Source: Heterohyrax brucei (Eukaryota > Chordata > Mammalia > Hyracoidea > Procaviidae). From it: a DNA stretch of 64,000 nt. Every line of letters begins with the position of its first letter. Position 1 is the first letter of the stretch. Made by a program: the position numbers and the translations under genes. The notes under the pieces were generated by a model. It had not been told where the DNA came from. It searched no databases and saw only the letters and a program-made list of their open reading frames with translations. Positions 54,350-64,000 of the stretch are shown piece after piece. The stretch is from NCBI GenBank assembly GCA_028571685.1, contig CM053141.1:57038333-57102332 (forward strand), given 5' to 3'.

Positions 54350-54806
54350 TTAAGATTGTGTGTCAACTTGGCTGGGCCATGGTTCTCAGTGTTTATATGT
54401 GATTACTCCTATAATGGGATCTGCTGTGAATAGCCAATCTATCAAAAGGGAGGATGGCCTGCAACTGAATACAAGCAGATGTTCTTGCTTTTGCTAGCTT
54501 TGGATCCTGTATCTAACCTCCAGAACTTGGGGCTTGAGCTAGCAGCTTACCTGCTGAACTTGGGATTCGTCAATCTTTACAGCTTGTGATCAAGAGCTCT
54601 GCTCTTCAGCCTACAGATGTTGGGGTCACCAGCCCTTGCAGTTATGTGAATCAGGAGGTGCCTCTATCCTGATCCACAGACTTAGGAACTTCCAGCCCTG
54701 ACACCACATAAGCTGTTTCCTTAATATAAATTTCTCTCTATATGTATATTTATGTGCTTTACTAGTTTTGCTTTTCTGAGCAACCCAACCTATGACACTT
54801 ACCACT
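54350..54806 (+). mobile_element. LTR (MaLR-like subtype), solo
   Basis: 'gtgatggttaagattgtgtgtcaacttggctgggcc', 'atctgctgtgaatagcc', 'tgtgaatcaggaggtgcctctatcctgatcc', 'ttccttaatataaatttctctc', end 'ctgagcaacccaacctatgacac'. The second member is at 56252. Confidence 0.65.
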
Positions 54807-55552
54807 CACTAAATGCTGATTAAAAAACAAGATAAGTAGAAAGTATATGAGTCTTTTGTGCTGTGTTTTATGATTTATGTGACAGTTTCCCTAAAAGATG
54901 TTTTACAATATTAGCCTAGCTATTGTCTTTTAACCTCAGGGCCCGATGATATGACCTTTTAAGTCCTTGTGAGTCTTGCTGTAGCTGGGTCACATTTTAG
55001 GACAGGGAATAAGGGCTTCAATATTATCTCTAAATCACTGCTAAAAGATGCCATGGAAGAAAGATCTTGCAACCTACTACTGAAAAATGAGCCATTGAAA
55101 ACCTCATGGGTTGTCAGAGCCTGCAACTGGTGGTACTGGACCCTACTTCCACGAGTGAGTCTTCTTATTCTGTCCCACTCCCACTGGATACTCTCTCTCC
55201 TGCTGGAGGACAAACAATTGTATTCATTGACTACTTGATGCAGACTAATGTAGTTTCCCTAGAAATAATGGTCCTATTCCACTGTCTCCAAAGGAGGTAT
55301 TTTTACCTACATAATGTAACTCATTCTAGTTTTATATCCTTCAGGCTTTTTAAATGGGCCATCTTCTTATCTTTGTACTGCAGATTTATACTTACAGGAG
55401 AAAAAAATATTTTTCCATGATCTTAGAGTTCCACCCTTGTGAGTTCCTCTGACACACTTCCCAGTTAAGAAAATATAAATAGAAAAACCACCTACATTAG
55501 AATCCCTAGAATACTTTTAAAATGGCACAAATACTAAGGACCCACCACTATT
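54807..55552. other. Mostly unrecognised
   Basis: 55045-55115 shows an AfroSINE-middle trace ('ggaagaaagatcttgcaacctacta', 'gagccattgaaaacctcatgg'). ORFs of 84-104 codons here lack domains. Confidence 0.4.
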
Positions 55553-56248
55553 TCCTTGTTGTTGTTAGTGTCAAGTCACTCTGACTCATAGAAACCATAT
55601 GTACAGCACCATGAAATTTTGCTTGGTCCCGAACCATCTTCACAGCTGTTGTTATGCTTGAGCCCATTGTTACATCAACATGTCAATCCATCTCATTAAG
55701 AGTCTTCCACTTTTTCACCCTGTGCTTTACCAAGCATGATGTGATCCTCCAGGGACTGATCCTTCCTGATAATATGTCCAATGTATATGAGATGTAGGGG
55801 GCTTGCATGTTGCTGTGTGGTGTTGGAAGCTATGCCATGAGAATTCAAATATCAGCAGAGTCACCCACGGCAGACATGTTTCAGCTGAGTTTCCAGGGTG
55901 CAAGATACTAGGAAGAAAGACCTGGCAGTTTACTTTTTGCAGTCTACTTCTGAGAAGAATTAGCTGGTAAGAGCATTATGAATAGCAGTGGAACATTGTC
56001 TAACATAGTGCCAGATGATAAGCCCCTCAGGTTGGAAGGCACTCAGAAGAACCGGAGAAGAGCTACCTCCTCAAAGTAGAGTCAACCTTAATGATGTGGA
56101 TCGACTCAAGCTTCTGGGACCTGCATTTGCTGATGTGGCATGACTCAAAATGAGAAGAAACAGCAGCAAACACCCATTAATAACTGGAACATGGAACATA
56201 TGAAGTACAAATCTAGGAAAACTGGTAGCTGTCAAAAGTCAAATGGAA
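55553..56248. mobile_element. RTE with inverted 5' part
   Basis: 55553-55798 is the RTE 3' end in antisense ('gttgttgttagtgtcaagtc', 'ttaccaagcatgatgtgatcctccagg'); 55803-56248 is the RTE 5' end in sense ('cttgcatgttgctgtgtgg', 'gaagctatgccatgag', 'cctcaggttggaaggcactcag', 'tccacgt'-type ORF start region, 'catggaacatatgaag'). The two ends face each other with about 3 kb missing. Confidence 0.8.
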
Positions 56249-56251
56249 GAC

Positions 56252-56822
56252 ATAAACCCTATAATGTTTAAGATTGTGTGTCAAGTTGGCTGTACCATGT
56301 TTTGGCAGCTGTATAAAGTGGCAGGACTGGGGCCTGTGAGGGCTCACCACTCCCTCAGCATCATCTCTCTGCTTTCGGCCACCTACTTCCTAACTACTCA
56401 CTTGATCAAGATTTTGGCTTGTGCAGTTGCTGTTTTCTTATCTTCTTACATCTAGTTCTCGGGACATGAAATAGTAGCTCTTGGGATTCACTGACCTTCA
56501 CAGCCTGAGAATAAGAGTCCTGTTCCCTGACCTGCCTATCCTGAATTCACCACCCCCTGTAGCTACATAAATCAGCAGAGATTTTGCAGTCTCGTGCACC
56601 ACCTTGGGATCACTGACCTTCACAGCCTGTGAGCTGGAACTCTAATCTCTGATCTGCTGACCTTGGGTTCACCAACTTCCAGGGCTGCATGAGGCTTGTA
56701 TTCTGAACCAGGACCTGGCACATGTCAGTCTCCATAATTGCACGAGCTTTATATAAATCTTGTTTCTATGTATATTTATATACATTACTGGTTTTGCTTC
56801 CCTAGAGAACCCAGACTAAGAC
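56252..56822 (+). mobile_element. LTR (same family as 54350), solo
   Basis: 'ataatgtttaagattgtgtgtcaagttggctg', 'gggattcactgaccttcacagcctg' (a similar block recurs at 56607), 'gttttgcttccctagagaacccagactaagaca'. It abuts the RTE 5' part. Confidence 0.65.
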
Positions 56823-56924
56823 AAACTCCCTCCTACTGACTTAGAATATATAGGTTTGGAACATGATACTTGTATTTCTGGAGAACTCCAGAGATGATTC
56901 CAGTGTATACCCATAAACCACTGG

Positions 56925-57055
56925 TGTTTACAAGGCACTTTGAAACCACCAGCTGCCCCTCAGAAACTCCATTGGGTAGCTATATAGGGTCTACTCTGTC
57001 CTATAGGGTCACTACGAGTTGGAAGTGATTCAACAGCAACAAGTTTTGGAATTGT
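56925..57055 (+). mobile_element. AfroSINE, diverged
   Basis: 'actggtgtttacaaggcactt', 'ctactctgtcctatagggtcactacgag', 'gtgattcaacagcaacaag'. Confidence 0.75.
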
Positions 57056-58479
57056 AAGTAACCCAAGAGTTCCATATCTCCACAAAACACTAATACCACT
57101 CTTGGTGTCAAACTCTTGGGAGTTCCCAAGTTTAGAGAGACTTGGAAAGGATGTTTTTCCCCTTCCCTTTAAGCTTCCAATGAAAGGTGCACATTCTGCC
57201 ATTAATTTCTACCAAGAACAACGGCTTCCTTCTCTTCCAAAGAACTGGACCAACGTTGGCTAGAGTAGACACCTTCTCAGACCATGTGTGGCCTGAATGG
57301 CAAGGAAAATGAACTCTCACAAGACTGGAAGCAAATCTAATTCATTTTCTCCCGCTCTCCTTCCCTTCCCAGAGCAGGCTTTTAGACTAAACTCCTAATG
57401 TTCGCATGCCACTACAGAAGATGACGAGGCCTGACTAAAGCCCAAACTGTTGCATATTAGAAACACAGCCATATAGCCCACCCACTCTGCCCTAGTCAGC
57501 CTGAGGTAGAAGGAGCATGGAAACTCCAGAGCATAGATTGGAAGAGCATTTCACTTAAACATCAGGCTTCATTTTAATTCTGTCTGACTGAAAAAGGGCC
57601 AACTGGGAAATAGTTTATTTCCTTCTTGAATATGGCCAGTGAGACTGTAGCTGTGGAATAACTGTAGGGAGCTGTGGGTGCACTGCATTCTGCAAGAACC
57701 GTTTGCACAGCTGCAAAAGGGAGTTTTCTATGGGCTTGTTCCAGTTGGAGCAGGAGGGAGGAGAGGACTTTACGTCAGCAGTGCCTCTGAGCATAGGGAC
57801 CAGGTCCCACGCCCTCTCCCAGAGCTCAGAGAGCCCCTCAGCCTGGCATCTCATTTCCAAAAGTGGAGCCTTGTAAAAGGTGCCCAGCGTTCTGCTATGA
57901 AACGGAAAACACTGCTTAAGAAGGGTGGAGTGCAACATTTGGGCAGGGATCCGGGACGCATTCAGTCACGTTGCTGAGCAGACTCTGAGAAAGCTGAACA
58001 GACTGTGGTAGCTGAAGTTTGGCATAAGATCTTTATTTCCATCTTATTCTGCTTTGAGTTGATGTACAAAGTTTCTCTTTCTTAAATAAGAATGTACTTT
58101 AGATGTGTAAAATCTGGTTACCATATTTTCTTGGCCTTTTTGCTTCCAACTGATTTTGAAAACCTGCTTTGTTCTAATGATGCCAGTTCTTAGGCTTTCC
58201 AAAGTGTTCATTTTCCCAAAAGTTCACATCTTGAGAAGCAAAGATTGGTAAGCTAAGAAATCTTTCAGGGACGGATTTTCATAGCCAGTAGATTACGAGT
58301 TCTTTGCAATAATGTAGACTTAGTGGTGGGCATAGGGGCAGGGAAGGGCCTGTTTCTACTGAATTACAGTAGCTCTGGGAGTCCTCACTTGCCATCCTGG
58401 TTTCTTAGCTCGCAGTTCAAGGCTTTCTTGTTATGGTTTGGACACTAATATTAGTTATCAGATCTAATCTTAGCAAGTG
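57056..58479. other. Repeat-poor stretch, about 1.4 kb
   Basis: No repeat or gene recognised. Overlapping ORFs on both strands at 57615-57977 (107 and 99 codons) have no domains. Locally less AT-rich around 57700-57960. Confidence 0.4.
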
Positions 58480-58605
58480 CATTTCTGGGTACTCAATTTC
58501 TTTATTGGTAAAATGTAAACAACAATTTCTGTTCCATGAGTGAGTTATTATAAATATAAAATGATATTGTAGCTGAGTAAGTGCCTTTGAACAGTTTAAA
58601 AAGCT
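58480..58605 (+). mobile_element. MIR fragment
   Basis: 'tactcaatttctttattggtaaaatgtaaacaac' and 'gagtaagtgcctttgaacag' fit the MIR 3' half. Confidence 0.5.
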
Positions 58606-59984
58606 ATGTTTAAAAGATGGCCAGGGATAGAAGAATGGAGATTGTGAGGAAAATTCCAAGAAAAGCCGGGAGTTCAAAAGAAGTGCCAAAGAAGTGCTAA
58701 ATAGGATGATTTTGAGTTCTACAACCTTGAGGAGAAATGGGAGTCCTGATGGGACGCATCACAGAGGTGAAAAGGAAAGGTGCTTGCATGAGTGGCACGT
58801 TTTTATGAGGTTTTCTTTGTGGAGCTCATAGACTGAGAAATACAACACTTCATCCCTCCCTTTGATCCTCCTCGGCATCAGTTCACAATATTCCTGGCTC
58901 TCAGACCAGAGACAACTCTGATTATAAAAGTCAAGAATGCTAGAATGGAAGGGAACTGCAGAATCATTTGACAGATAAACTGGTTGACTTCTGTGGACTC
59001 TGCTAACTCTCCCACTCCAGACCTCCGTGGCTACCCTAGACAATTACAACCTCCTGTGATCTGGACCCAATTTTCTTAGCATATTTGTTTGGGTGCCCCA
59101 CGCTTCAGTCAAACTGGAATACTGTCTGTTACCTAAAAATTCTGTACTTTTTCAGGATCAACAAAGGTAGGAAGGGCAGTTTGAGTAGATGAAACAGCGT
59201 GGACAGACGCAGAGCAGGATGACACAAGTATACTCATGTGAAGTCAAGGATGTGGACACTTTAGGTAGTGGGCTTCCAAAGATGGGTATGGCTTAGAAGC
59301 TGGGGAGAGAAAATACGTGCAGCTGGGGAATCATAGAATTGTAGAGCAGAAAATTCAACAATTATCTACATTCTGTGAGTCCTTGGGCATTCTAGGGAGC
59401 ATCCTGGTCAACCCCAGGGGTCACAGTGAAAGGCAGTGGGGAAGCTGGTGTAAGACGAGCTGAGCATGTGAAAATCTGGACTCTATATTTTTATTATCAG
59501 TAGAAAGGACTTCAAAATACTTCTATTTTAAATTTCAAATGAAAAAATGGTTTTAAATCAAAGACAAACAAAGAGCCAGAATATCTTAGCTGGAAGGAGA
59601 CTTTGGCAATGACTAGAGACAATTCAGTACAAATCTGAAAATTTCTCCTGTATCTCAATACTTACCCTGCTTTGAAATCCCTTTTCATATATCTTTAATA
59701 AATCTCTTCCACTTACTCCTTCCCTTTCTCCCTCCTCCCCTTCCTTTACTCTCTGTCTCTCTCACACATGCACACGAAGTACAGCTTTTCTTTTTGTCAT
59801 CTCTCTTCCAAACGAGGATATACACTGGGCAGTTTTTCTAAAATGGACAAGCTTTATGTATATTTGACCTCAGTTTATATCACCCCTGAATAAATTCCCA
59901 AATTGATATTTAACTCCATGTTCCTCTAATAGAGAAAATGTGATAATAGAGAATAATCTAGGGGAAAACTCTCACTCTCCATCC
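58606..59984. other. Repeat-poor stretch, about 1.4 kb
   Basis: No clear repeat. A pyrimidine-rich tract spans 59700-59765. No coding signature. Confidence 0.4.
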
Positions 59985-60146
59985 AAAACTAAAACCTATT
60001 GCCATTGAGTTGACTTCAACTCACAGTGACCCTATAAGAAAGTGTAGACCTGCCCCGTAGGGTTTCCAAGGAGTGGATAACAGATTCAAACTGCTGACTT
60101 CTGGATTAGCAGATGAGCTCTTAGCCACTGCATCACCATGGCCCTT
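59985..60146 (-). mobile_element. AfroSINE, antisense
   Basis: 'aaaacctattgccattgag', 'ccctataagaaagtgtagacctgcc', 'ttctggattagcagatgagc', 'catcaccatggcccttc'. Confidence 0.9.
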
Positions 60147-60494
60147 CACTCCCCACAGACAACACTTTTTCAAAACAATATTTCAAAAAAACTTCTAAAT
60201 GAAAGAGGGAGTCATTACAAAGTATTTGAATTGTAGTCTTCACAATAATCCATACACAGCAACCAGAAAATTGTCTCTAGCTATGAGGACTATGGACCTG
60301 TATGTACATGAACATAATGACCTCAAAGCAACACTTAAGATGAAGGCTCAGAATCATCTTATTTGCAAAATTCTGGCTATAATAGTATCGCACACAGTGT
60401 TTCTCTAGGTACCAAGAGCTGTGTTTCAGAGAAAAGAGCCAAAATTCAGGGAAAAAAGATGGGATGTGGTGATAGCCCTCAATGATCCTTAAAA
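60147..60494. other. No recognised feature
   Basis: AT-rich; a 69-codon ORF (60199-60408) without a domain. Confidence 0.4.
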
Positions 60495-60682
60495 GTGGTT
60501 GCTACTGAGCTGGTTCCAACTTATAGCCACCCTACAAGACATGGTAGAACTGCCCCATAGTGTTTCCAAGACGGAAATCTTTACGGAAGTAGATTGCCAC
60601 ATCTTTCTCCCATGGAATAGCTGGTGGGTTCAAACCGCAGACCTTTAGGCTAACAGCCAAGTAGTTAGCCACCCTGCTAGCT
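60495..60682 (-). mobile_element. AfroSINE variant, antisense
   Basis: 'gctactgagctggttccaac', 'gacggaaatctttacggaagtagattgcc', 'cccatggaatagctggtggg', 'ggctaacagccaagtag'. Confidence 0.9.
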
Positions 60683-60733
60683 ATTCAATAGAATAGCTCA
60701 GCAGTGATAGTATGTTACTTCAGAGGTTAGGTT

Positions 60734-61416
60734 AAAAAAGATGTTGTGGTCTTAAAAGCTGCCAAGTTGCCATCTGAGGTACACCAAATGGTCCCAGCTC
60801 ATCAGGAAGGGAAGATTATCAAAGACCAAAACTACGTAGGGAAAAGAGAACTCAGAAGACAGAGAGACTCACGTGAGTGGGTGGCTACATTGACATGCGA
60901 CCAGAAGAACCAGATGGCACCTGGCCACCACCAGCGATAGCTATTGTGGGGCTCACGAAGTTGAGTCTCACTGGCAACACAAGAATAAAAAGGGATGCAC
61001 CCTGAGATCTCCACTAAAAGACAACAACTGATGGTCCAGGGGCCTCAGGGTTCCCCTGGGAGCATGGCCCCTGACCCTGATGCTGCCCCTGTCTATAAAT
61101 CATAATGGAGGTCAACTCTTCAGACAGGAATGGATTGGACTTGGTGACATAGAGTGGCCGTACCATGTGTGCACTTTATGGTTCTATACATCTATAGGAT
61201 GTCACCCTGCTGACCTCTTACTGGAGGTGGGGGGAGGGTGGAAAGGAAGAGATATGAGATTGCTAGGAGGATATGACAGGTACAGAATGGAGAGAAAGAG
61301 TGTGCTGTCACCAGGCAGGGAGAGCAGTGGTAGCTGCACATAGGTGGGCAGGCAAATTTATATGGGAATGTACATTTTCACTCATCATTGAAAAAAAAAA
61401 AAAAAGATGTTGTGGT
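60734..61416 (+). mobile_element. L1 3' UTR insertion with target duplication
   Basis: Insert 60751-61404, 5' truncated: 'cttaaaagctgccaagttgcc', 'agaccagaagaaccagatggcacctgg'-like text, 'gactgatggtccaggggcc'-like block, 'ttctatacatctataggatg', 'gagtgtgctgtcaccaggcagg', ending in a run of about 15 A. The 12 bases 'agatgttgtggt' stand before it (60739-60750) and after it (61405-61416). Clean target-primed retrotransposition. Confidence 0.9.
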
Positions 61417-61469
61417 TTCTACCTTGTTCACTACCTCTTGGATTACTACACTGGGAGAAGTCAACTGCC

Positions 61470-61775
61470 ATGACATAAGAACACACAAGCATCCCGAAGG
61501 AGTGGCTCACGTGGTGAGGAACTGAGACCTCCGACTAACAGCCACATGAGTGAGCTCAGAAGAGGATTTCCCCAGCCCCAGTCAAGGCTTCAGCTGACTG
61601 CAGCCCTAGTTATCATCTTAGCTGTAATCTTATGGAAGATTATGAGTCTGAATTATCTAGATTAGCTGCTCCTGAATTCCTAACACATGAAACTGGGAGG
61701 TAATAAATATTTGTTGTGTTATGGCATAGAGTGTTGAAGTAATTTGTTGCACAACAATAGACAACTAATTCCAAG
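61470..61775 (+). mobile_element. Old LTR-like repeat, sense
   Basis: 'cccagccccagtcaaggcttcagctgactgcagccc', 'gctgctcctgaattcctaacacatgaaac', 'ggaggtaataaatatttgttg', 'aatttgttgcacaacaatagacaac'. Reverse counterpart of the pattern at 44788-45330. Confidence 0.5.
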
Positions 61776-61999
61776 GGGCTTCATGGTCAGATAGAGAAGA
61801 ACCTCACTCTGTGTGACTGATGTGACCCAAAGTGATAATTTAAAATATTTTAGAAAGAGAAAATGATTTGGGAAGTTACCTATGAAGCTGGTATAACATT
61901 CACTTGTATTAACAGCATACAATAAAAAGAATTAGAAACAAGTCTCAATTAGGAATATGTAGGTAAACATCCTCAATGTGACATGAAGAAATACAGTAG

Positions 62000-62900
62000 T
62001 ATCTTAAAAATATATCATAAACAATTCAGGTTTGTTCCAAGAATGTGAGAATGGTTTAAATTCATCCATCTGTTCATCTAACACATTTTGAGAAATCAAC
62101 TGATGCAATGTATTTTATTAGTGTTTTAAAGGAAAGAAACTATATGGATATCCAGATAGATGTCAAAGATAGTGAAATTCTGCATCCATTTTTGATAAAA
62201 CACATATACCAAAAAACAAAACCTGTTGCCATCAAGTTGATTCTAACTCATGGTGACCCTAAAGGACAGAGTAGAACTGCCCCACAGAGTGTCCAAAGAG
62301 TAACTAGGATTCTAACTACTGCCATTTTGGTTAGCAGTCCAGCTCTTAACCATCACAATAGAAGGCAATTTGCTTATTTTGATAAAGGTTAGTTTATCAA
62401 ACAAAGAATATAATACTTAAATAGAGGTATCTTAGTGTTTGTACATTAAGTCATGAACAAAATAAATATGATCAATATTATCTCATGTAACATTTATCTG
62501 GAAGGCCTAACAAATTCAATCAGACAGATCCCTACAGTGGAAAAGAAGAGACAAGTTATCATTAGTTGCCATATGATCAAAGACAATTCAAAAAACAAGT
62601 ACAATTACCAAAAGAGAGTTTAGGACAGTGCTCTAATAAAAAGTACATATTTTTAGGTATCAAACAATTGTGTATAAACTAGCAAAAGCTGACAAATTCC
62701 CAGGTATGTTACAAGGTTCCAACAATAGCTCCTATGCTGTGGTAATTTGGGGATTCTTTTAAAAACTATATTCTTCTAAGACTTCCATGAAAATAAAACA
62801 TTACTGAAAAATATAACTGATTTGAACAAATATATCTATACATTACATTTCAGGATAGGCCGATTCAAAAGTTATCCATTTTTTCTAACTCTGTAAAAGC
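62000..62900 (+). pseudogene. L1 ORF2 relic, split by AfroSINE
   Basis: 'ttgttccaagaatgtgagaatggtttaa', 'atccatctgttcatctaacac' and 'cattactgaaaaatataac' follow L1 ORF2 RT-region order in sense. Heavily decayed; no usable frame. Confidence 0.5.
62208..62363 (-). mobile_element. AfroSINE, antisense
   Basis: 'aaacaaaacctgttgccatcaag', 'ccctaaaggacagagtagaactgccccac', 'ttttggttagcagtccagc'. Confidence 0.9.
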
Positions 62901-63167
62901 CCTACTAGCAAGTATACGGTTTGGAGGGAGGAGAAATACACTGATTGTAATTTTCCTTTAGAAGAATGAATCTACGAGAAGTCTAATGTGTTAAAACTTC
63001 CCCTTACATGTATCAAAATACAACCTGACCTCACGAATGCCAGTAAAATATTTTCCTTAGTCAGAAAATACTGCTTAAAACTACCCCAAGCTGGATTTGG
63101 CTCATCCCAAATGTGAAGAAAGGACAGATATGACCCCATTTAAGTTTTATAAGTATGTATATATATA

Positions 63168-64000
63168 TTGCTGTTGTTAGGTGCTGTAGAGTTGGTTTTG
63201 ACTCATGGTGATTCTGTGTACAACAAAACTGAACACCATCCTGTCCTACACCATCCTCATAGCCATTGTTAGGCTTCAGCCTATTTTTGCAGCCACTGTA
63301 TCAACTGATCTCATGGAGAGTCATCTTTTTTGCTGTCCCTCTAATTTACCGAGCATGATGTCTTTCTCCAGGGACTGGTTACTTCTGGTAACACATCCAA
63401 TCCTCTAAGGACATTCTGACTGTATTTCTTCAAAGACAGATTTGTTCCTTATTTTAGAAGTCCATAACATATCCAATATTCTTTTCCAGCACCATAATTC
63501 AAAGGCATCAATTCTTTGGTTTTCATTATTCATCATCCAACTTTCCTATGCATATGAGGTTGTTAGAAACACCATGACTTGGGTCAGGGACATCTTAGTC
63601 CTCAAGGTGACACTTCTGCTTTTCAACATTTTAGAGGAGGTTTTTGCAGTAGATTTGCCAAAGGTAATGTATCTTTTGATTTCCTGAGTACTACTTTCAG
63701 GGTGTTAATTGTAGATCCAAGTAAAATGAAATCCTTGACAACTTCTATCTTTTCTCTATCATGATGTTGCTTATTGGTCCAACTGTGAGAGTTTTGTTTG
63801 CTTTATGTTAAAGTGTAACACATAGTGAGGCTATAGTCTTTGCTCTTCATTTAAGTTCTTCAAGTCCACTTTCAGCAAACAATACTGGGTTATTTGTATA
63901 ATGTAGATTGTTAATGAGCCTTCCTCTAGTCTTGATGCTCCAGTCTTCTTCATGTGGTCCACCTTCTTGGATTATTCAAATGACTATGTCTTTGTATAGT
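63168..64000 (-). pseudogene. RTE LINE 3' part, antisense, runs off the window
   Basis: 'attgctgttgttaggtgctg', 'accgagcatgatgtctttctccagg', 'attcaaaggcatcaattc', 'tgttagaaacaccatgacttggg', 'tccaagtaaaatgaaatcc', 'gttaatgagccttcctc'. It follows copy B at 50540 closely and extends past 64000. Preceded by a short TA run. Confidence 0.85.

Noticed and set aside
57615..57977. Overlapping 107- and 99-codon ORFs on opposite strands
   Set aside because: Mutual antisense overlap in a slightly GC-richer patch; no domain or splice context.
1..64000. A multi-gene or defence-type novel system
   Set aside because: No cluster of intact genes exists; every recognisable coding relic belongs to a decayed transposable element.

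Overview
The window looks like nuclear DNA of an afrotherian mammal, most likely elephant or a close paenungulate relative. The evidence is about 40 AfroSINE copies (head 'ggaaaccctggtgg', body 'tatggggcagttctactctg', tail 'tgagtcggaatcgact...'), many pieces of a BovB-like RTE LINE ending in 'acggcac(c/t)taacaacaac', and older placental repeats (L1, L2, MIR, MER5/MER20-type hAT elements, MaLR LTRs, ERVL). The lineage and family names come from recognising consensus features by eye; no database search was possible.

I recognise no functional host gene. No ORF exceeds 143 codons, and the longest ones lie across repeat boundaries or on the wrong strand of a LINE. The window is best read as intergenic or deep intronic sequence. 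Coding remnants are all from mobile elements: RTE endonuclease/reverse transcriptase, L1 ORF2, an ERVL pol fragment, mariner transposase and a Tigger-like transposase C-terminus. One coding-like fragment of unknown origin lies at 2581-2806.

Layout. 1-8190: LTR tails, a 5' RTE fragment, an antisense MaLR LTR, L1 3' regions, an old antisense L1 and a deleted RTE. 8990-11830: an LTR carrying a mariner-derived foldback element and an AfroSINE, then AfroSINE/RTE clusters and another LTR. 11855-24705: L2 LINEs invaded by LTRs and hAT elements, many AfroSINEs, and an L1 3' end split by a solo LTR with tandem repeats in U3 (21916-22440). 25115-31325: AfroSINEs and two RTE derivatives in which the 3' and 5' ends are joined. 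32177-36815: a MaLR provirus with internal region, itself invaded by RTE, L1 and AfroSINE, next to a second LTR split by a second mariner foldback copy. 36880-37350: Tigger-like relic. 40040-41995: ERVL LTR plus internal region with a broken pol. 42000-50040: AfroSINEs, RTE, L1, and a third mariner copy. 50040-54183: two adjacent antisense RTEs, the second near full length with an internal inverted duplication. 54350-64000: LTRs, an inverted RTE, a clean L1 3' insertion with target duplication, an L1 ORF2 relic and an antisense RTE 3' end.

The repeats form a layered insertion record. L2, MIR and old L1 are the substrate; MaLR, ERVL and hAT elements came next; mariner, RTE and AfroSINE are mostly on top. 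No conserved, multi-gene or defence-like system is visible. The most unusual structures are the three mariner-derived foldback copies with shared architecture, the inverted endonuclease duplication inside the RTE, and the recurrent 3'/5'-joined RTE derivatives.
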